From: Dorea sp. D27
Lineage (GTDB): Bacteria; Bacillota; Clostridia; Lachnospirales; Lachnospiraceae
Reading direction: 5' to 3'
Assembly (NCBI RefSeq): GCF_001185345.1
Contig: NZ_KQ236746.1
Span: 85,553 to 149,552, forward strand
DNA: 64,000 bases
Part shown: positions 28,282 to 35,994 of the stretch, one piece after another
Layout of the letters: each line of letters starts with the position of its first letter
Numbering within the stretch: position 1 is the stretch's first letter
Notes under the pieces: generated by a model
The model's database searches: none
What the model saw: the letters and a program-made list of their open reading frames with translations, nothing else
What the model was told of the DNA's origin: nothing
Translations under genes and position numbers: made by a program

Positions 28282-30060
28282 ATGTATTGCCGAAAATGTG
28301 GCAGCCCTAATGAGGAAGGGGCGCGCTTCTGTGCCAAATGCGGGGTGGAAATAGAGCCTCCGCAGGTGCAGGAAGACAAGGTAAAGAAAGTAAAAAAGAT
28401 CAGACTGTGGGCAGGAGCGGCAGTCATTCTTCTGGCAGCCGCCGTTCTGGCCGGCTACTTTGCGATGAAAAACGTAGATGCGAAGGGCGAGTATGAAGAA
28501 TATATGGCGAAAGCGGACAAATACCTGGAAACGCTGGACTATGAGAAAGCCGAGACGGAATATCTGAAAGCGATTGCCATAGACCCCAGGCAGGAGGAGC
28601 CATACATGAAGCTTGCCGAGTTGTATGAGGCGAACGGGGAACCGGAGAAGGCGGAAAGCATCCTTGCGAAAGCAGATAAGAAAGTACCGGAAAAGAACCG
28701 TAAGAAGCTGGAACAGAAAAAGGAAGAGGCAAAGCAGAACACGGAACAGAAAGAGAATTACAAGGCCACGTGGGAGAGCGAACCTCAGATTGAAGCGGAT
28801 GCCATCTATTATCTGGCGGAGAGCGACTACTATGAGAAGCCGGCAAATGAGCTGAAACGCCAGCTCCTCTCTCCATATGCCGTGATACAGACAGAAGAGG
28901 GCAAAGGGCTAGTCGGAATAGATGGCGAGATGGAAGGCGGCCTGGAGTATAAGGAGATACATACCTACGTAGGACAGTATCTGCTGGAACGGTCGGAGCC
29001 TGTGTACGATGATGAGATGCAGAACGAATGGACGATGTACCGGATAAGTGAGGACACGGATGGAATAGAGCCGGCATGGGGGCTTGGCGATGGGGCTCCG
29101 ATGGATATCTTCTACGAATGTGATGGAGAGCTTATAAGTGTGCTTGATAATAGCAGCAGCTTTTATGAAGCACGTAAGGACATGCCGGAAGGGGCATTTC
29201 CGGTCCGGCACTACGAGGAGCCATATTCAGATAGCACAATAGGAAATAGCCTCTATGAATGGATGGAAACAGGCGGCCGGTATGCGGTTTACAACGATGG
29301 CGAGCCGGTTACGGACTTTATATATGAAGAGTGCGGCACGGCATCTTCTGGCCTGCTGGCCGTAAAGAAGGACGGCAGATGGGGATACGTGGATGAAAGC
29401 GGCAAGGAAGTGATTCCGGCAGAGTTCGATGCGTCCTGGCATTATTATTCGACACCGGAATCCTATGGTGAAGAGTACGAAGACTACTGCTATGCCGCAA
29501 CGGAGGGCTACGTCGTGCTCTGCAAAGAAGGCAAGTGGGAGATGCGTGATACCTCCGGTGAGACTGTCATACCTTCCGGGATATACGAGGAGCTTCTGCC
29601 TGTATACGAAGGAAAGTGCTGGGCCAAGAAAGACGGCAGATGGGGCGTTCTAAAGATATACGAATGGAAGGAAGAGGAGACGCAGGAGAATGTCGATGAG
29701 GCAGACGCACAGGAAAGCGGGGAAGCAGACAGTGCATATACGGTCTACGAGAGCGGGCCGGTAGAACTGACCGGTACCATCCAGTATGAAAAGGGGATGC
29801 ACCCGAACGGGGAGGAGCTGGACGTCCTGCTGCTGAAACTGGATACCCCTGCAGGCTTCCGTGTCGGTGGGGGAGCGGAGGAAGAGACGACTTATGATAA
29901 CTGTACAGATATACAGATTTTTAATCCAATAAGCGATATGGATGAATCATGGAATGGAAAGCATGTAAAGGTAACGGGGCAACTGCGCGGAGATGCGCAT
30001 ACGGCGTATTATTTCCGCAATTATGTTATTGATAGTGCCAACATCAGCGAGATAAGATAA
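28282..30060 (+). CDS. Membrane protein: zinc ribbon, TM helix, TPR repeats, WG repeats
   Basis: 592 residues. The N-terminal zinc ribbon (CRKCGSPNEEGARFCAKCG), helix (AGAAVILLAAAVLAGYFAM) and TPR stretch (ADKYLETLDYEKAETEYLKAI) match the gene at 20584 nearly motif for motif. The outside part then carries WG repeats (KKDGRWGYVDESGKEVIP, KEGKWEMRDTSGETVIP, KKDGRWGVL) and a C-terminal beta domain of about 110 residues. WG repeats are binding beta-motifs of unknown ligand. It is likely a second surface sensor sharing the same cytoplasmic module. Confidence 0.87.
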   Translation: MYCRKCGSPNEEGARFCAKCGVEIEPPQVQEDKVKKVKKIRLWAGAAVILLAAAVLAGYFAMKNVDAKGEYEEYMAKADKYLETLDYEKAETEYLKAIAIDPRQEEPYMKLAELYEANGEPEKAESILAKADKKVPEKNRKKLEQKKEEAKQNTEQKENYKATWESEPQIEADAIYYLAESDYYEKPANELKRQLLSPYAVIQTEEGKGLVGIDGEMEGGLEYKEIHTYVGQYLLERSEPVYDDEMQNEWTMYRISEDTDGIEPAWGLGDGAPMDIFYECDGELISVLDNSSSFYEARKDMPEGAFPVRHYEEPYSDSTIGNSLYEWMETGGRYAVYNDGEPVTDFIYEECGTASSGLLAVKKDGRWGYVDESGKEVIPAEFDASWHYYSTPESYGEEYEDYCYAATEGYVVLCKEGKWEMRDTSGETVIPSGIYEELLPVYEGKCWAKKDGRWGVLKIYEWKEEETQENVDEADAQESGEADSAYTVYESGPVELTGTIQYEKGMHPNGEELDVLLLKLDTPAGFRVGGGAEEETTYDNCTDIQIFNPISDMDESWNGKHVKVTGQLRGDAHTAYYFRNYVIDSANISEIR

Positions 30061-30074
30061 GGAGAGTGGAACAT

Positions 30075-30335
30075 ATGAGCGATAACGACAAGACAGTATT
30101 TGTAAATTATGAGAAGGGAGGACAGGAACCGGAGCTGGAGCGGGCGTACATGGAACTAGGAAAGGCGTATTACGAAGGACGTTTTGAAGATCCGCTGCCG
30201 GAACTTCTGCCGCTGTTCAATAAGATTACGAGGCTTAAGAAAGAAAGCGAGAAAGATGAGAATACATGCCCCCATTGCGGGAGCGAACTGAAGCCGGGCT
30301 CGCTGTTCTGTGCACAGTGCGGGCAGAGGGTATAG
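30075..30335 (+). CDS. Small zinc-ribbon protein
   Basis: 86 residues. An acidic helical N-terminal part (YMELGKAYYEGRFEDPLPELL) is followed by a C-terminal zinc ribbon with two CxxC pairs (CPHCGSELKPGSLFCAQCG). It has no membrane helix, so it is probably cytoplasmic and able to pair with the zinc ribbons of the membrane proteins around it. ATG 30075 with GGAGAG before it is preferred to the in-frame GTG at 30066. Confidence 0.8.
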   Translation: MSDNDKTVFVNYEKGGQEPELERAYMELGKAYYEGRFEDPLPELLPLFNKITRLKKESEKDENTCPHCGSELKPGSLFCAQCGQRV

Positions 30336-30337
30336 GG

Positions 30338-30403
30338 ATGAGATATTGTGATAATACGGTAGTAAGAAACGGCTCATTTTGTTACAGTGAGGAGGATCAA
30401 TGA
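30338..30403 (+). other. Possible zinc-ribbon remnant or leader frame (21 codons)
   Basis: An ATG two bases after the previous stop opens a 21-codon frame beginning MRYCDNTVVRNGSFCYS. It reads like the front of a zinc ribbon (usual pattern YCDNCG...VVR.GSFC..CG) that has lost bases and partner cysteines. It ends just before the next start. It could be decay debris or a coupling leader. Weak evidence only. Confidence 0.3.
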
Positions 30404-30404
30404 T

Positions 30405-31025
30405 ATGCGGTGTCAGAAATGTGGAACACCTGTAGGAAAGGACGACCTTTTCTGCCCGGAGTGCGGCAGCAGGGTGGAGCAGAAATCAAATACAAAAGTA
30501 ATTGTCATCGCGGCGGTCATCATGGCAGCCATCGTGGCAGGAATCATCTTCTGGGTCATGTGGGGAAGCGGGAGCAAGGACGGCGACAGCGGCAGGAATG
30601 AGACGAAGTCGGCGGATACAAAGGAAAAAGGCAGCGGTGACGAGGCGAAAAAGAAAAAGTCCAAAGGAGAGACCGAAGCAGGCACGGTAAAAGAACCGGC
30701 GGAAACAAAGCCCGAGAGCACAGGCTATATTCTGCCCGAAAGCGATGCCCGCTATCTGTCGGAAGCGGACATAGCAAGCCTGTCCCTAAAAGACCTGAAC
30801 TATGCCAAGAACGAGATATATGCGAGACACGGGCGCAAGTTCAAGTCCAATGAGCTGCAGCAGTATTTTGACAGCCAGAGCTGGTATACCGGACAGTATG
30901 ATCCGGACGACTTCGACGCCAATTACAGCCAGAGCGTGCTGAATGATTATGAGAAGAAGAATGCGGAGCTGCTGCGCAAGAAGGAGTTCTCTATCAATTC
31001 CGGCGGCTATCCGCTGGACCAGTGA
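30405..31025 (+). CDS. Membrane protein with zinc ribbon and extracellular YARHG domain
   Basis: About 206 residues. Cytoplasmic zinc ribbon CQKCGTPVGKDDLFCPECG, one helix (VIVIAAVIMAAIVAGIIFWVMW), a low-complexity Lys/Glu/Ser/Thr stalk, then a YARHG domain (LNYAKNEIYARHGRKF ... QYFDSQSWYTGQYDPDDF) outside. The YARHG module is found on Firmicute surface proteins near wall-active enzymes; its ligand is not known to me. ATG 30405 has GGAGG nine bases before it; a GTG at 30387 is in frame but weaker. An amidase gene follows by 16 bp. Confidence 0.88.
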   Translation: MRCQKCGTPVGKDDLFCPECGSRVEQKSNTKVIVIAAVIMAAIVAGIIFWVMWGSGSKDGDSGRNETKSADTKEKGSGDEAKKKKSKGETEAGTVKEPAETKPESTGYILPESDARYLSEADIASLSLKDLNYAKNEIYARHGRKFKSNELQQYFDSQSWYTGQYDPDDFDANYSQSVLNDYEKKNAELLRKKEFSINSGGYPLDQ

Positions 31026-31041
31026 CGACAGGTGAGGGGAT

Positions 31042-31872
31042 ATGAAGAAGAAAAGAATCTATGTCATCATGACGCTTGTACTGCTGCTGGCAGTCGGGGC
31101 GGCAGCCATCATATATGTCTCAAAGAGTCCGTTTGACACAAAGAAAAGCCCGGTTTCCAATACGGTGAGAGAGGGTGCAGCTGAAAAGATGACAAAAGTG
31201 GACGGTGAAAAGCTCGTGCCGGATACGGCTGAGCCAAAAGGAATCAAGATAGCCATAGATCCGGGACACCAGGGACCTCACGTGGACATGAGCGCCCAGG
31301 AAGAGAATGCGCCCGGCTCTGGCGTGATGAAGCAGAAGGCGACATCGGGGACGACCGGTACTTATACCGGACTGGGAGAATACGAACTGAACCTTAACGT
31401 TGCCCTGAAGGTAAGGGACAGACTGGAGCAGCTCGGGTATGAAGTCATAATGGCACGGGAGGATAACGATACGGCTGTCAGCAACAAAGAAAGAGCACTG
31501 ATGGCCAATGAAGCCGGAGCCGACGCGTGCGTCAGAATCCATGCCAACGGCAGCGAAAGCCCGTCGAGCGAGGGCGCGCTCTGCCTTGTCATGTCGCAGG
31601 ACAATCCGTATGTGGGACATCTATACGGGGAAAGCAGCAGGCTGGCGGAAGCGGTCTTGTCGTCTTACTGTGAGGCGACGGGATTCTCGAATCAGGGCAT
31701 CCAGGCAAATGATACGATGACCGGGCTCAACTGGAGCGAGATACCGGTGATGATCCTCGAGATGGGATTTATGACGAACGAGCATGACGATACGATGATG
31801 GCAGACGCGGCTTTCCAGGAAAAGATGGCAGACGGCATCGTGGCAGGCATAGAGAATTATTTTGCACAGTGA
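31042..31872 (+). CDS. N-acetylmuramoyl-L-alanine amidase (Amidase_3)
   Basis: 276 residues with an N-terminal signal anchor (IYVIMTLVLLLAVGAAAIIYV) and an Amidase_3 catalytic domain. Zinc and catalytic positions are present: histidine in IDPGHQG, glutamate in GLGEYELNLNVAL, histidine in RIHANGSE and glutamate in ILEMGFMTNEHDD. It cuts the bond between MurNAc and the stem peptide of peptidoglycan. No SPOR or cell-wall-binding repeat is attached. Its place at the end of the FHA/kinase island suggests the system touches the wall. Confidence 0.92.
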   Translation: MKKKRIYVIMTLVLLLAVGAAAIIYVSKSPFDTKKSPVSNTVREGAAEKMTKVDGEKLVPDTAEPKGIKIAIDPGHQGPHVDMSAQEENAPGSGVMKQKATSGTTGTYTGLGEYELNLNVALKVRDRLEQLGYEVIMAREDNDTAVSNKERALMANEAGADACVRIHANGSESPSSEGALCLVMSQDNPYVGHLYGESSRLAEAVLSSYCEATGFSNQGIQANDTMTGLNWSEIPVMILEMGFMTNEHDDTMMADAAFQEKMADGIVAGIENYFAQ

Positions 31873-31902
31873 CGAAGGGGACGGGAGGTAAGGAGTGTGG
31901 GA

Positions 31903-32808
31903 ATGAAAAAAGGCGCGCTTGCAGTTCTGCTCTGTGCGGTTCTTTGCATGACCGCTTGCGGAGGCGGAGATGAAAGTGGAGATAAGAAGGCGGAAGAAGA
32001 CGCCAGGACCAAGAAAAAGAACCTGGTCATTACGACGGAAGAGAAAGCCCCAGGTAAGCAGGGCGATGCAGGAACCGGACAGACACAGGATCCGCAGGTG
32101 CAGGACATACAGGCACAGGTGGACGGCCTGGTGTCGGGGCTTACCGGAGGCGGCGAGTGGGCGGTGTATGTATACGGGCTTGATACGGGCAGGGAAGCGT
32201 CGGTCCATAATAAGCCGATGCAGTCGGCCAGCCTCATCAAGCTCTTTATAGCAGGGGCAGCGTATGAACAGAAAGAAAGGTTAGATGCGCAGAGCGGCGC
32301 GCAGGACACGGAGGCTCTGCTTAGGGCGATGATAACCGTAAGCGACAATGACGCGGCAAATACGCTTGTGAAGCGGCTCGGGAATGGAGACGCCATTGCC
32401 GGGATGCAGGCGGTCAATGCGTTTGCGGCGGCCCACGGGTATGCAGAGACTCATATGGGGCGCCTTATGCTGGACTTTGACGCAAAAGACGACAACTATA
32501 CGTCTGTGAAAGACTGCGGCGCGATTCTTCAGCATTTATACCACCAGGAGCTGGCAGGCGCGGAACAGATTATCGGATATATGAAGGAGCAGACACGGAC
32601 GGAAAAGATTCCCGCAGGTGTCCCTGCGGGAATCGTCACGGCCAATAAGACAGGCGAGCTGGACACGGTGGAAAATGACGCCGCCCTCGTCTGGGGTGAA
32701 CGGGAGCCCTATATCATCTGTGTCATGTCGGAAGGTCTGGCAGATGCGGCGGCAGCAAGAACAGGCATACAAAAGCTCTCGTCCGGGCTGTATGAACTTA
32801 TGCGGTAG
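31903..32808 (+). CDS. Lipoprotein with class A beta-lactamase/D,D-peptidase fold
   Basis: About 301 residues. The signal peptide has lipobox CMTACGGG. A disordered Lys/Gln linker is followed by a serine-hydrolase fold with the three diagnostic motifs: SxxK in SASLIKLF, SDN in TVSDNDAANTL and KTG in ANKTGELDTVENDAALV. It could be a class A-like beta-lactamase or a wall-modifying peptidase; the class A omega-loop ExxLN is not evident. ATG 31903 has AGGAG seven bases upstream. It follows the amidase by 30 bp and looks like the last gene of the island. Confidence 0.85.
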   Translation: MKKGALAVLLCAVLCMTACGGGDESGDKKAEEDARTKKKNLVITTEEKAPGKQGDAGTGQTQDPQVQDIQAQVDGLVSGLTGGGEWAVYVYGLDTGREASVHNKPMQSASLIKLFIAGAAYEQKERLDAQSGAQDTEALLRAMITVSDNDAANTLVKRLGNGDAIAGMQAVNAFAAAHGYAETHMGRLMLDFDAKDDNYTSVKDCGAILQHLYHQELAGAEQIIGYMKEQTRTEKIPAGVPAGIVTANKTGELDTVENDAALVWGEREPYIICVMSEGLADAAAARTGIQKLSSGLYELMR

Positions 32809-32847
32809 ACAGCCATACAAGGTGGTACGCACGGAAGGACGCAGGTG

Positions 32848-33795
32848 TCATACGACCCGGTGGATTGGCTCGTTTCCCTTCAAGACATTGACGACTTCCT
32901 CTGCAGCTTTCTGCTGCAGAGCGTGTATTGCCGTCTCGCTGTACCAGGCGCTGTGCGGGGTGGCGATGACATTGTCCATCTGAAGGAGAGGGTGGTCCGG
33001 ACGTACAGGCTCTTCTTCGAACACATCGACGCCCGCTCCGGCAATCTTCTTTTCCTTTAATGCATCTATCAATGCCTGTTCATCTATGATGCCCCCCCTT
33101 GCTGTGTTTATGAGGAAAGCGGAGGCTTTCATCTTATCTATCTCATCTTTTCCGATAAGGTGGAACGTATCCTTCGTAAGCGGGCAGTGGACAGAGATAT
33201 AATCGCTCGTCTTCAGCAAGTGCTCTAAAGAGATGAGGTCTACGGACAGTTGGCCGGCCGTTTCCGGTCTGGCATAGGGATCATATGCATGTACCTGCAG
33301 TCCGAAGGCCTGCATTTTTTTTGCGACCATCTGGGGAATCCGCCCGAAACCGATGAGCCCGAGCGTACATTCTGAAAGTCTTTTGAGGGGAATTACGCTC
33401 GTATAGCCCCAGTCGCCGGATTTCAGCGCTCCGGCGAGGACGGGAAGCTTCCTGGCGAGCGACAGCATCATGGCGCAGGCGTGGTCGGACACTTCTGATA
33501 CCCCGTAATCCGGCACGTTGCATACGTAGATGCCTTTTGCGGCCGCGGCCCCGCAGTCGATATTATTTACCCCAATGCCGTATTTGATTATCAGCTTGCA
33601 ATGCTCCATACGTTCGATGACGGCGGATGTGATTGAAGAATACTGGGTAATGACAGCATCGGCATCTTTTGTGACCGGTATGAGCTCTTCTGGTTTTTTA
33701 AGCTGATAGTCGTACAGTTCAAATCCTGCACCTTCTATAAGTTTACGCTCTGTATCTATATTTTTATATTCATAATCTGTGATGACTACTTTCAT
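32848..33795 (-). CDS. D-isomer-specific 2-hydroxyacid dehydrogenase (left copy)
   Basis: 315 residues of the SerA/GyaR superfamily. The NAD-binding motif is LGLIGFGRIPQMVAKKM and the catalytic triad is arginine in NTARGGIID, glutamate in DVFEEEP and histidine in TPHSAW. Members reduce 2-keto acids or oxidise D-2-hydroxyacids with NAD(P). It follows the frameshifted dgoK copy by 13 bp on the same strand. A related dgoK-dehydrogenase pair sits at 41306-43299. Its substrate is probably a keto or hydroxy acid of the galactonate route, not serine biosynthesis. AAGGAGG precedes ATG 33795. Confidence 0.9.
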   Translation of the reverse strand: MKVVITDYEYKNIDTERKLIEGAGFELYDYQLKKPEELIPVTKDADAVITQYSSITSAVIERMEHCKLIIKYGIGVNNIDCGAAAAKGIYVCNVPDYGVSEVSDHACAMMLSLARKLPVLAGALKSGDWGYTSVIPLKRLSECTLGLIGFGRIPQMVAKKMQAFGLQVHAYDPYARPETAGQLSVDLISLEHLLKTSDYISVHCPLTKDTFHLIGKDEIDKMKASAFLINTARGGIIDEQALIDALKEKKIAGAGVDVFEEEPVRPDHPLLQMDNVIATPHSAWYSETAIHALQQKAAEEVVNVLKGNEPIHRVV

Positions 33796-33808
33796 GTTGC
33801 TTTCCTCC

Positions 33809-34815
33809 TTATAACAGCTGCATTTTTTCTGCCACGAGATATGCCCCTAGCGCTGACGCGGAAAAGCCCCGGTCAGGTTCAAAAATGGTCACATGTTCAA
33901 ATAAATTTTCCGCACGGAGGATATCCCTCAATGCCAGATTCATCGGAGCCTTGCCGCTGATTATCACGTGCGTATCTGCGGGGAGGCTCAGTGCCTGAGA
34001 GTTCGTTATGGCAGTGATGTCCCCCTGCAGCACGGCTCCCAGAATGTAGTTCGCTATCTTGGATGGAGTCCTTTCCCTGAAAAGGCTTAGTATACGCCCG
34101 GAGAAACAGGCTCTTCCAAGGCCGACCCTTTTCGCGTTGTCATAGCCGAGAAGCAGCCAGTCCCTGTCGTAGTCGCCGCTCTTTACATAGCTTCGTCCGA
34201 CAGACTTCGCGATAATCGTGTCGTTTGTGACAGATGCCAGCAGTTCACCGGAGATAGAGGTGAGACAACCGGTGATTCTGCCGTCTTTGTCCACGGACAC
34301 GAACTTATTGTGGGAACCCGGGAGGATAAGGAGCATCGGATGGCCTTCGTGACATTTATGGATGATGGCAAGGCTCTCTACTTCCTCCCCTCTCATAATA
34401 TCCATGGATTCGTAGTCATCGAAGCTTACATTGCCATCTGCATTCTTGATTCCCGGTATAAAGTGGATTGGTACCGGGCAGACGTCGGAGAGAAGGATCT
34501 CTTTCGTGGCCGATGCAATCTCCTCAAGGCCTGCCGGCGCGGTCAGGTGAGGCACCTCCACGATGCCTACGTCAGAAGTTATCATACCGCTTGCTATGAC
34601 ATGGCGGACATCGCGGTATGTAAGGGAGTTGCCGTCCAGAAGCTGTTCCAGACATTCCTTAACTGCATGTTTTAGTTTTTGTTATTGCCGTCTATGGCCG
34701 TGTTGCGGACGCCGATTTCCCTTCTGGCCTCATCGACACGGAGCCTGCGGTCATCCCACAGGATGCACCGGGTATTGGTCGTGCCGCCGTCAATGGTAAT
34801 GGTAAATGTGCTCAT
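33809..34815 (-). pseudogene. 2-dehydro-3-deoxygalactonokinase, frameshifted copy
   Basis: The start ATG 34815 (AAAGG upstream) gives the expected kinase N-terminus (TITIDGGTTNTRCILWDD). This frame stops after about 50 codons. From about 34680 down, the next frame continues the family sequence (ECLEQLLDGNSLTYRDVRHVIASGMIT, then EVPHLTAPAGLEE) to 33809. The break is at an A5 tract (34676-34680, read as C-AAAAA-C); one extra A would restore one frame. Downstream parts are well kept (GSHNKFVSVD, GRSYVKSGDYDRDWLLLGYD). Either a recent inactivation or a sequence error. The intact paralogue is at 41306. Confidence 0.82.
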
Positions 34816-34849
34816 ATTATTCTTTTCCTTTCACAGTTAGATTTAATAT

Positions 34850-34878
34850 AAGCATTCGTTTTTTCATTCAATCAAAGC
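34850..34878. promoter_or_regulatory. Putative RpiR operator, copy 1
   Basis: This 29-bp site matches the site at 35942-35970 at 24 of 29 positions (shared AAGCATT, GT, TCATTCAATCAAA). Its core TTTCATTCAATCAAA is a near-palindrome. It lies 35 bp upstream of the minus-strand dgoK-dehydrogenase pair and just beyond the end of the RpiR-type regulator gene. Confidence 0.6.
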
Positions 34879-34883
34879 GTTTG

Positions 34884-35747
34884 TCAAAGTTTATATTTCT
34901 TAAAGGTGTTCCTCGTATCCTGCAGCCTTGGGAGCATTTCATTCGCGTTCGCGATACTTATCATAGAAAATAATGCATCAATCAGGCAGAACTGGGATAC
35001 TCTCGAGTTGAGCGCGTCAGTCAGAATGTTCCGCTCCTCGCTGACGGTACTTAATATGACCTGTGACAGTCTGGCGATGGAGGAACCGGGCGCCCCGGTG
35101 ATGAGGATAGCCGGTATTCTGCGCTGGTACGCCATCTCGATCTGCTTGTACAGATCCGCAGTCTCACCGGACTGCGAGACGCACAGGATGACGTCGCCCG
35201 GACGCGGATGGGTTAAGATGGCGGCGTTCATATGTGCGTCCGGATTGCAGACACAATTCAGCCCGAGCTCCGTAAGCCTGAAAAAGGCGTACTGGCAGAT
35301 GGAAGCGGAAGCGCCGTGGCCAAGGATGATAATCCGGTTTGCGGCTGAGAGCAGCTTTTGGGCGTCCATGCATTCTTCGGCGGCAATATCCGCGTTTTTG
35401 CTGAGAGACGACATAGCACCTAAAAAAACCTTTTTCTTGATTTCGGTCGGTTCGTCATCCAGCGTGATGTCGCTTTCCGAGTGATAAAAGGTTCTGCCTA
35501 CGAGCTCCTGCGCCAGCTTGATTTTAAAAGACTTGAATCCGTCAAAGCCGAGAAGCCGGTAGAACTTTACGACGGAAGCCTCGCTTTTCAGGCTCGTGTG
35601 GCTTATGAGGTCGGTGATAGACTTATTTACCACTTCCGACGGATTCTTAAGAATATAGTCGGCCAGCTGCTTCTGCCCCTTTGTAAGCTGCGGATATAAG
35701 TCGCTGATCTTCGCCAGCGTGGGATAATGGTTGTTGTCTATATGCAT
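34884..35747 (-). CDS. RpiR-family transcriptional regulator
   Basis: 287 residues. An N-terminal HTH_6 domain (LTKGQKQLADYILKNPSEV ... TSLKSEASVVKFYRLLGFDGF) is followed by a SIS domain that senses phosphosugars (ANRIIILGHGASASICQYAF; VILCVSQSGETADLYKQI). Such proteins repress or activate sugar-acid operons in response to phosphorylated intermediates. It sits between two operons of galactonate-type genes, each with a copy of the same 29-bp palindromic site, so it very likely controls both. AAGGAGG precedes ATG 35747. Confidence 0.93.
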   Translation of the reverse strand: MHIDNNHYPTLAKISDLYPQLTKGQKQLADYILKNPSEVVNKSITDLISHTSLKSEASVVKFYRLLGFDGFKSFKIKLAQELVGRTFYHSESDITLDDEPTEIKKKVFLGAMSSLSKNADIAAEECMDAQKLLSAANRIIILGHGASASICQYAFFRLTELGLNCVCNPDAHMNAAILTHPRPGDVILCVSQSGETADLYKQIEMAYQRRIPAILITGAPGSSIARLSQVILSTVSEERNILTDALNSRVSQFCLIDALFSMISIANANEMLPRLQDTRNTFKKYKL

Positions 35748-35803
35748 ATGTAACCTCCTTTTCCGTTATTTCTTACTACAAATATAACATAACGATATTT
35801 AAA

Positions 35804-35816
35804 TTTCAAACTGAAA
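35804..35816. promoter_or_regulatory. Small palindrome in the rpiR promoter region
   Basis: TTTCA-AAC-TGAAA lies 57 bp upstream of the RpiR-type start in an AT-rich stretch. It is of the type bound by RpiR proteins, so it could be an autoregulatory site. Short, so chance is possible. Confidence 0.3.
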
Positions 35817-35903
35817 ATAATAAAATTTTTTTATTAACTTAAGCATTATGCATATAAAATGACATGTTAAATAATGGAAAATAGACAAATTTACAAAAAG
35901 ATA

Positions 35904-35932
35904 TTGACAAAAAAATAAAAAAATTATATTTT
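35904..35932 (+). promoter_or_regulatory. Promoter of the galactonate ABC operon
   Basis: A perfect -35 TTGACA (35904-35909) is followed by an A/T-only spacer. At 17 bp lies TATTTT (35927-35932); TATATT at 35925 and TATAAT at 35932 are less well spaced alternatives. The putative RpiR site starts ten bases further on, where a repressor would block initiation. Confidence 0.55.
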
Positions 35933-35941
35933 ATAATCATA

Positions 35942-35970
35942 AAGCATTTGTCGTATCATTCAATCAAAAC
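35942..35970. promoter_or_regulatory. Putative RpiR operator, copy 2
   Basis: Second copy of the 29-bp site (24 of 29 identical to 34850-34878). It lies between the promoter and the ribosome binding site of the binding-protein gene, a position typical for repressor control. Confidence 0.62.
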
Positions 35971-35994
35971 AAAAAATTCAAGGAGGAAGACATT

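Noticed and set aside
20584..32808. Type VII or type VI secretion locus
   Set aside because: FHA domains and a kinase suggested it, but there is no FtsK/EccC ATPase, WXG100 protein, TssB/TssC or Hcp.
34676..34680. Programmed -1 frameshift in dgoK
   Set aside because: The site reads C-AAAAA-C, one A short of the A-AAA-AAC slippery heptamer, and no stimulating structure is evident; the paralogue needs no shift.
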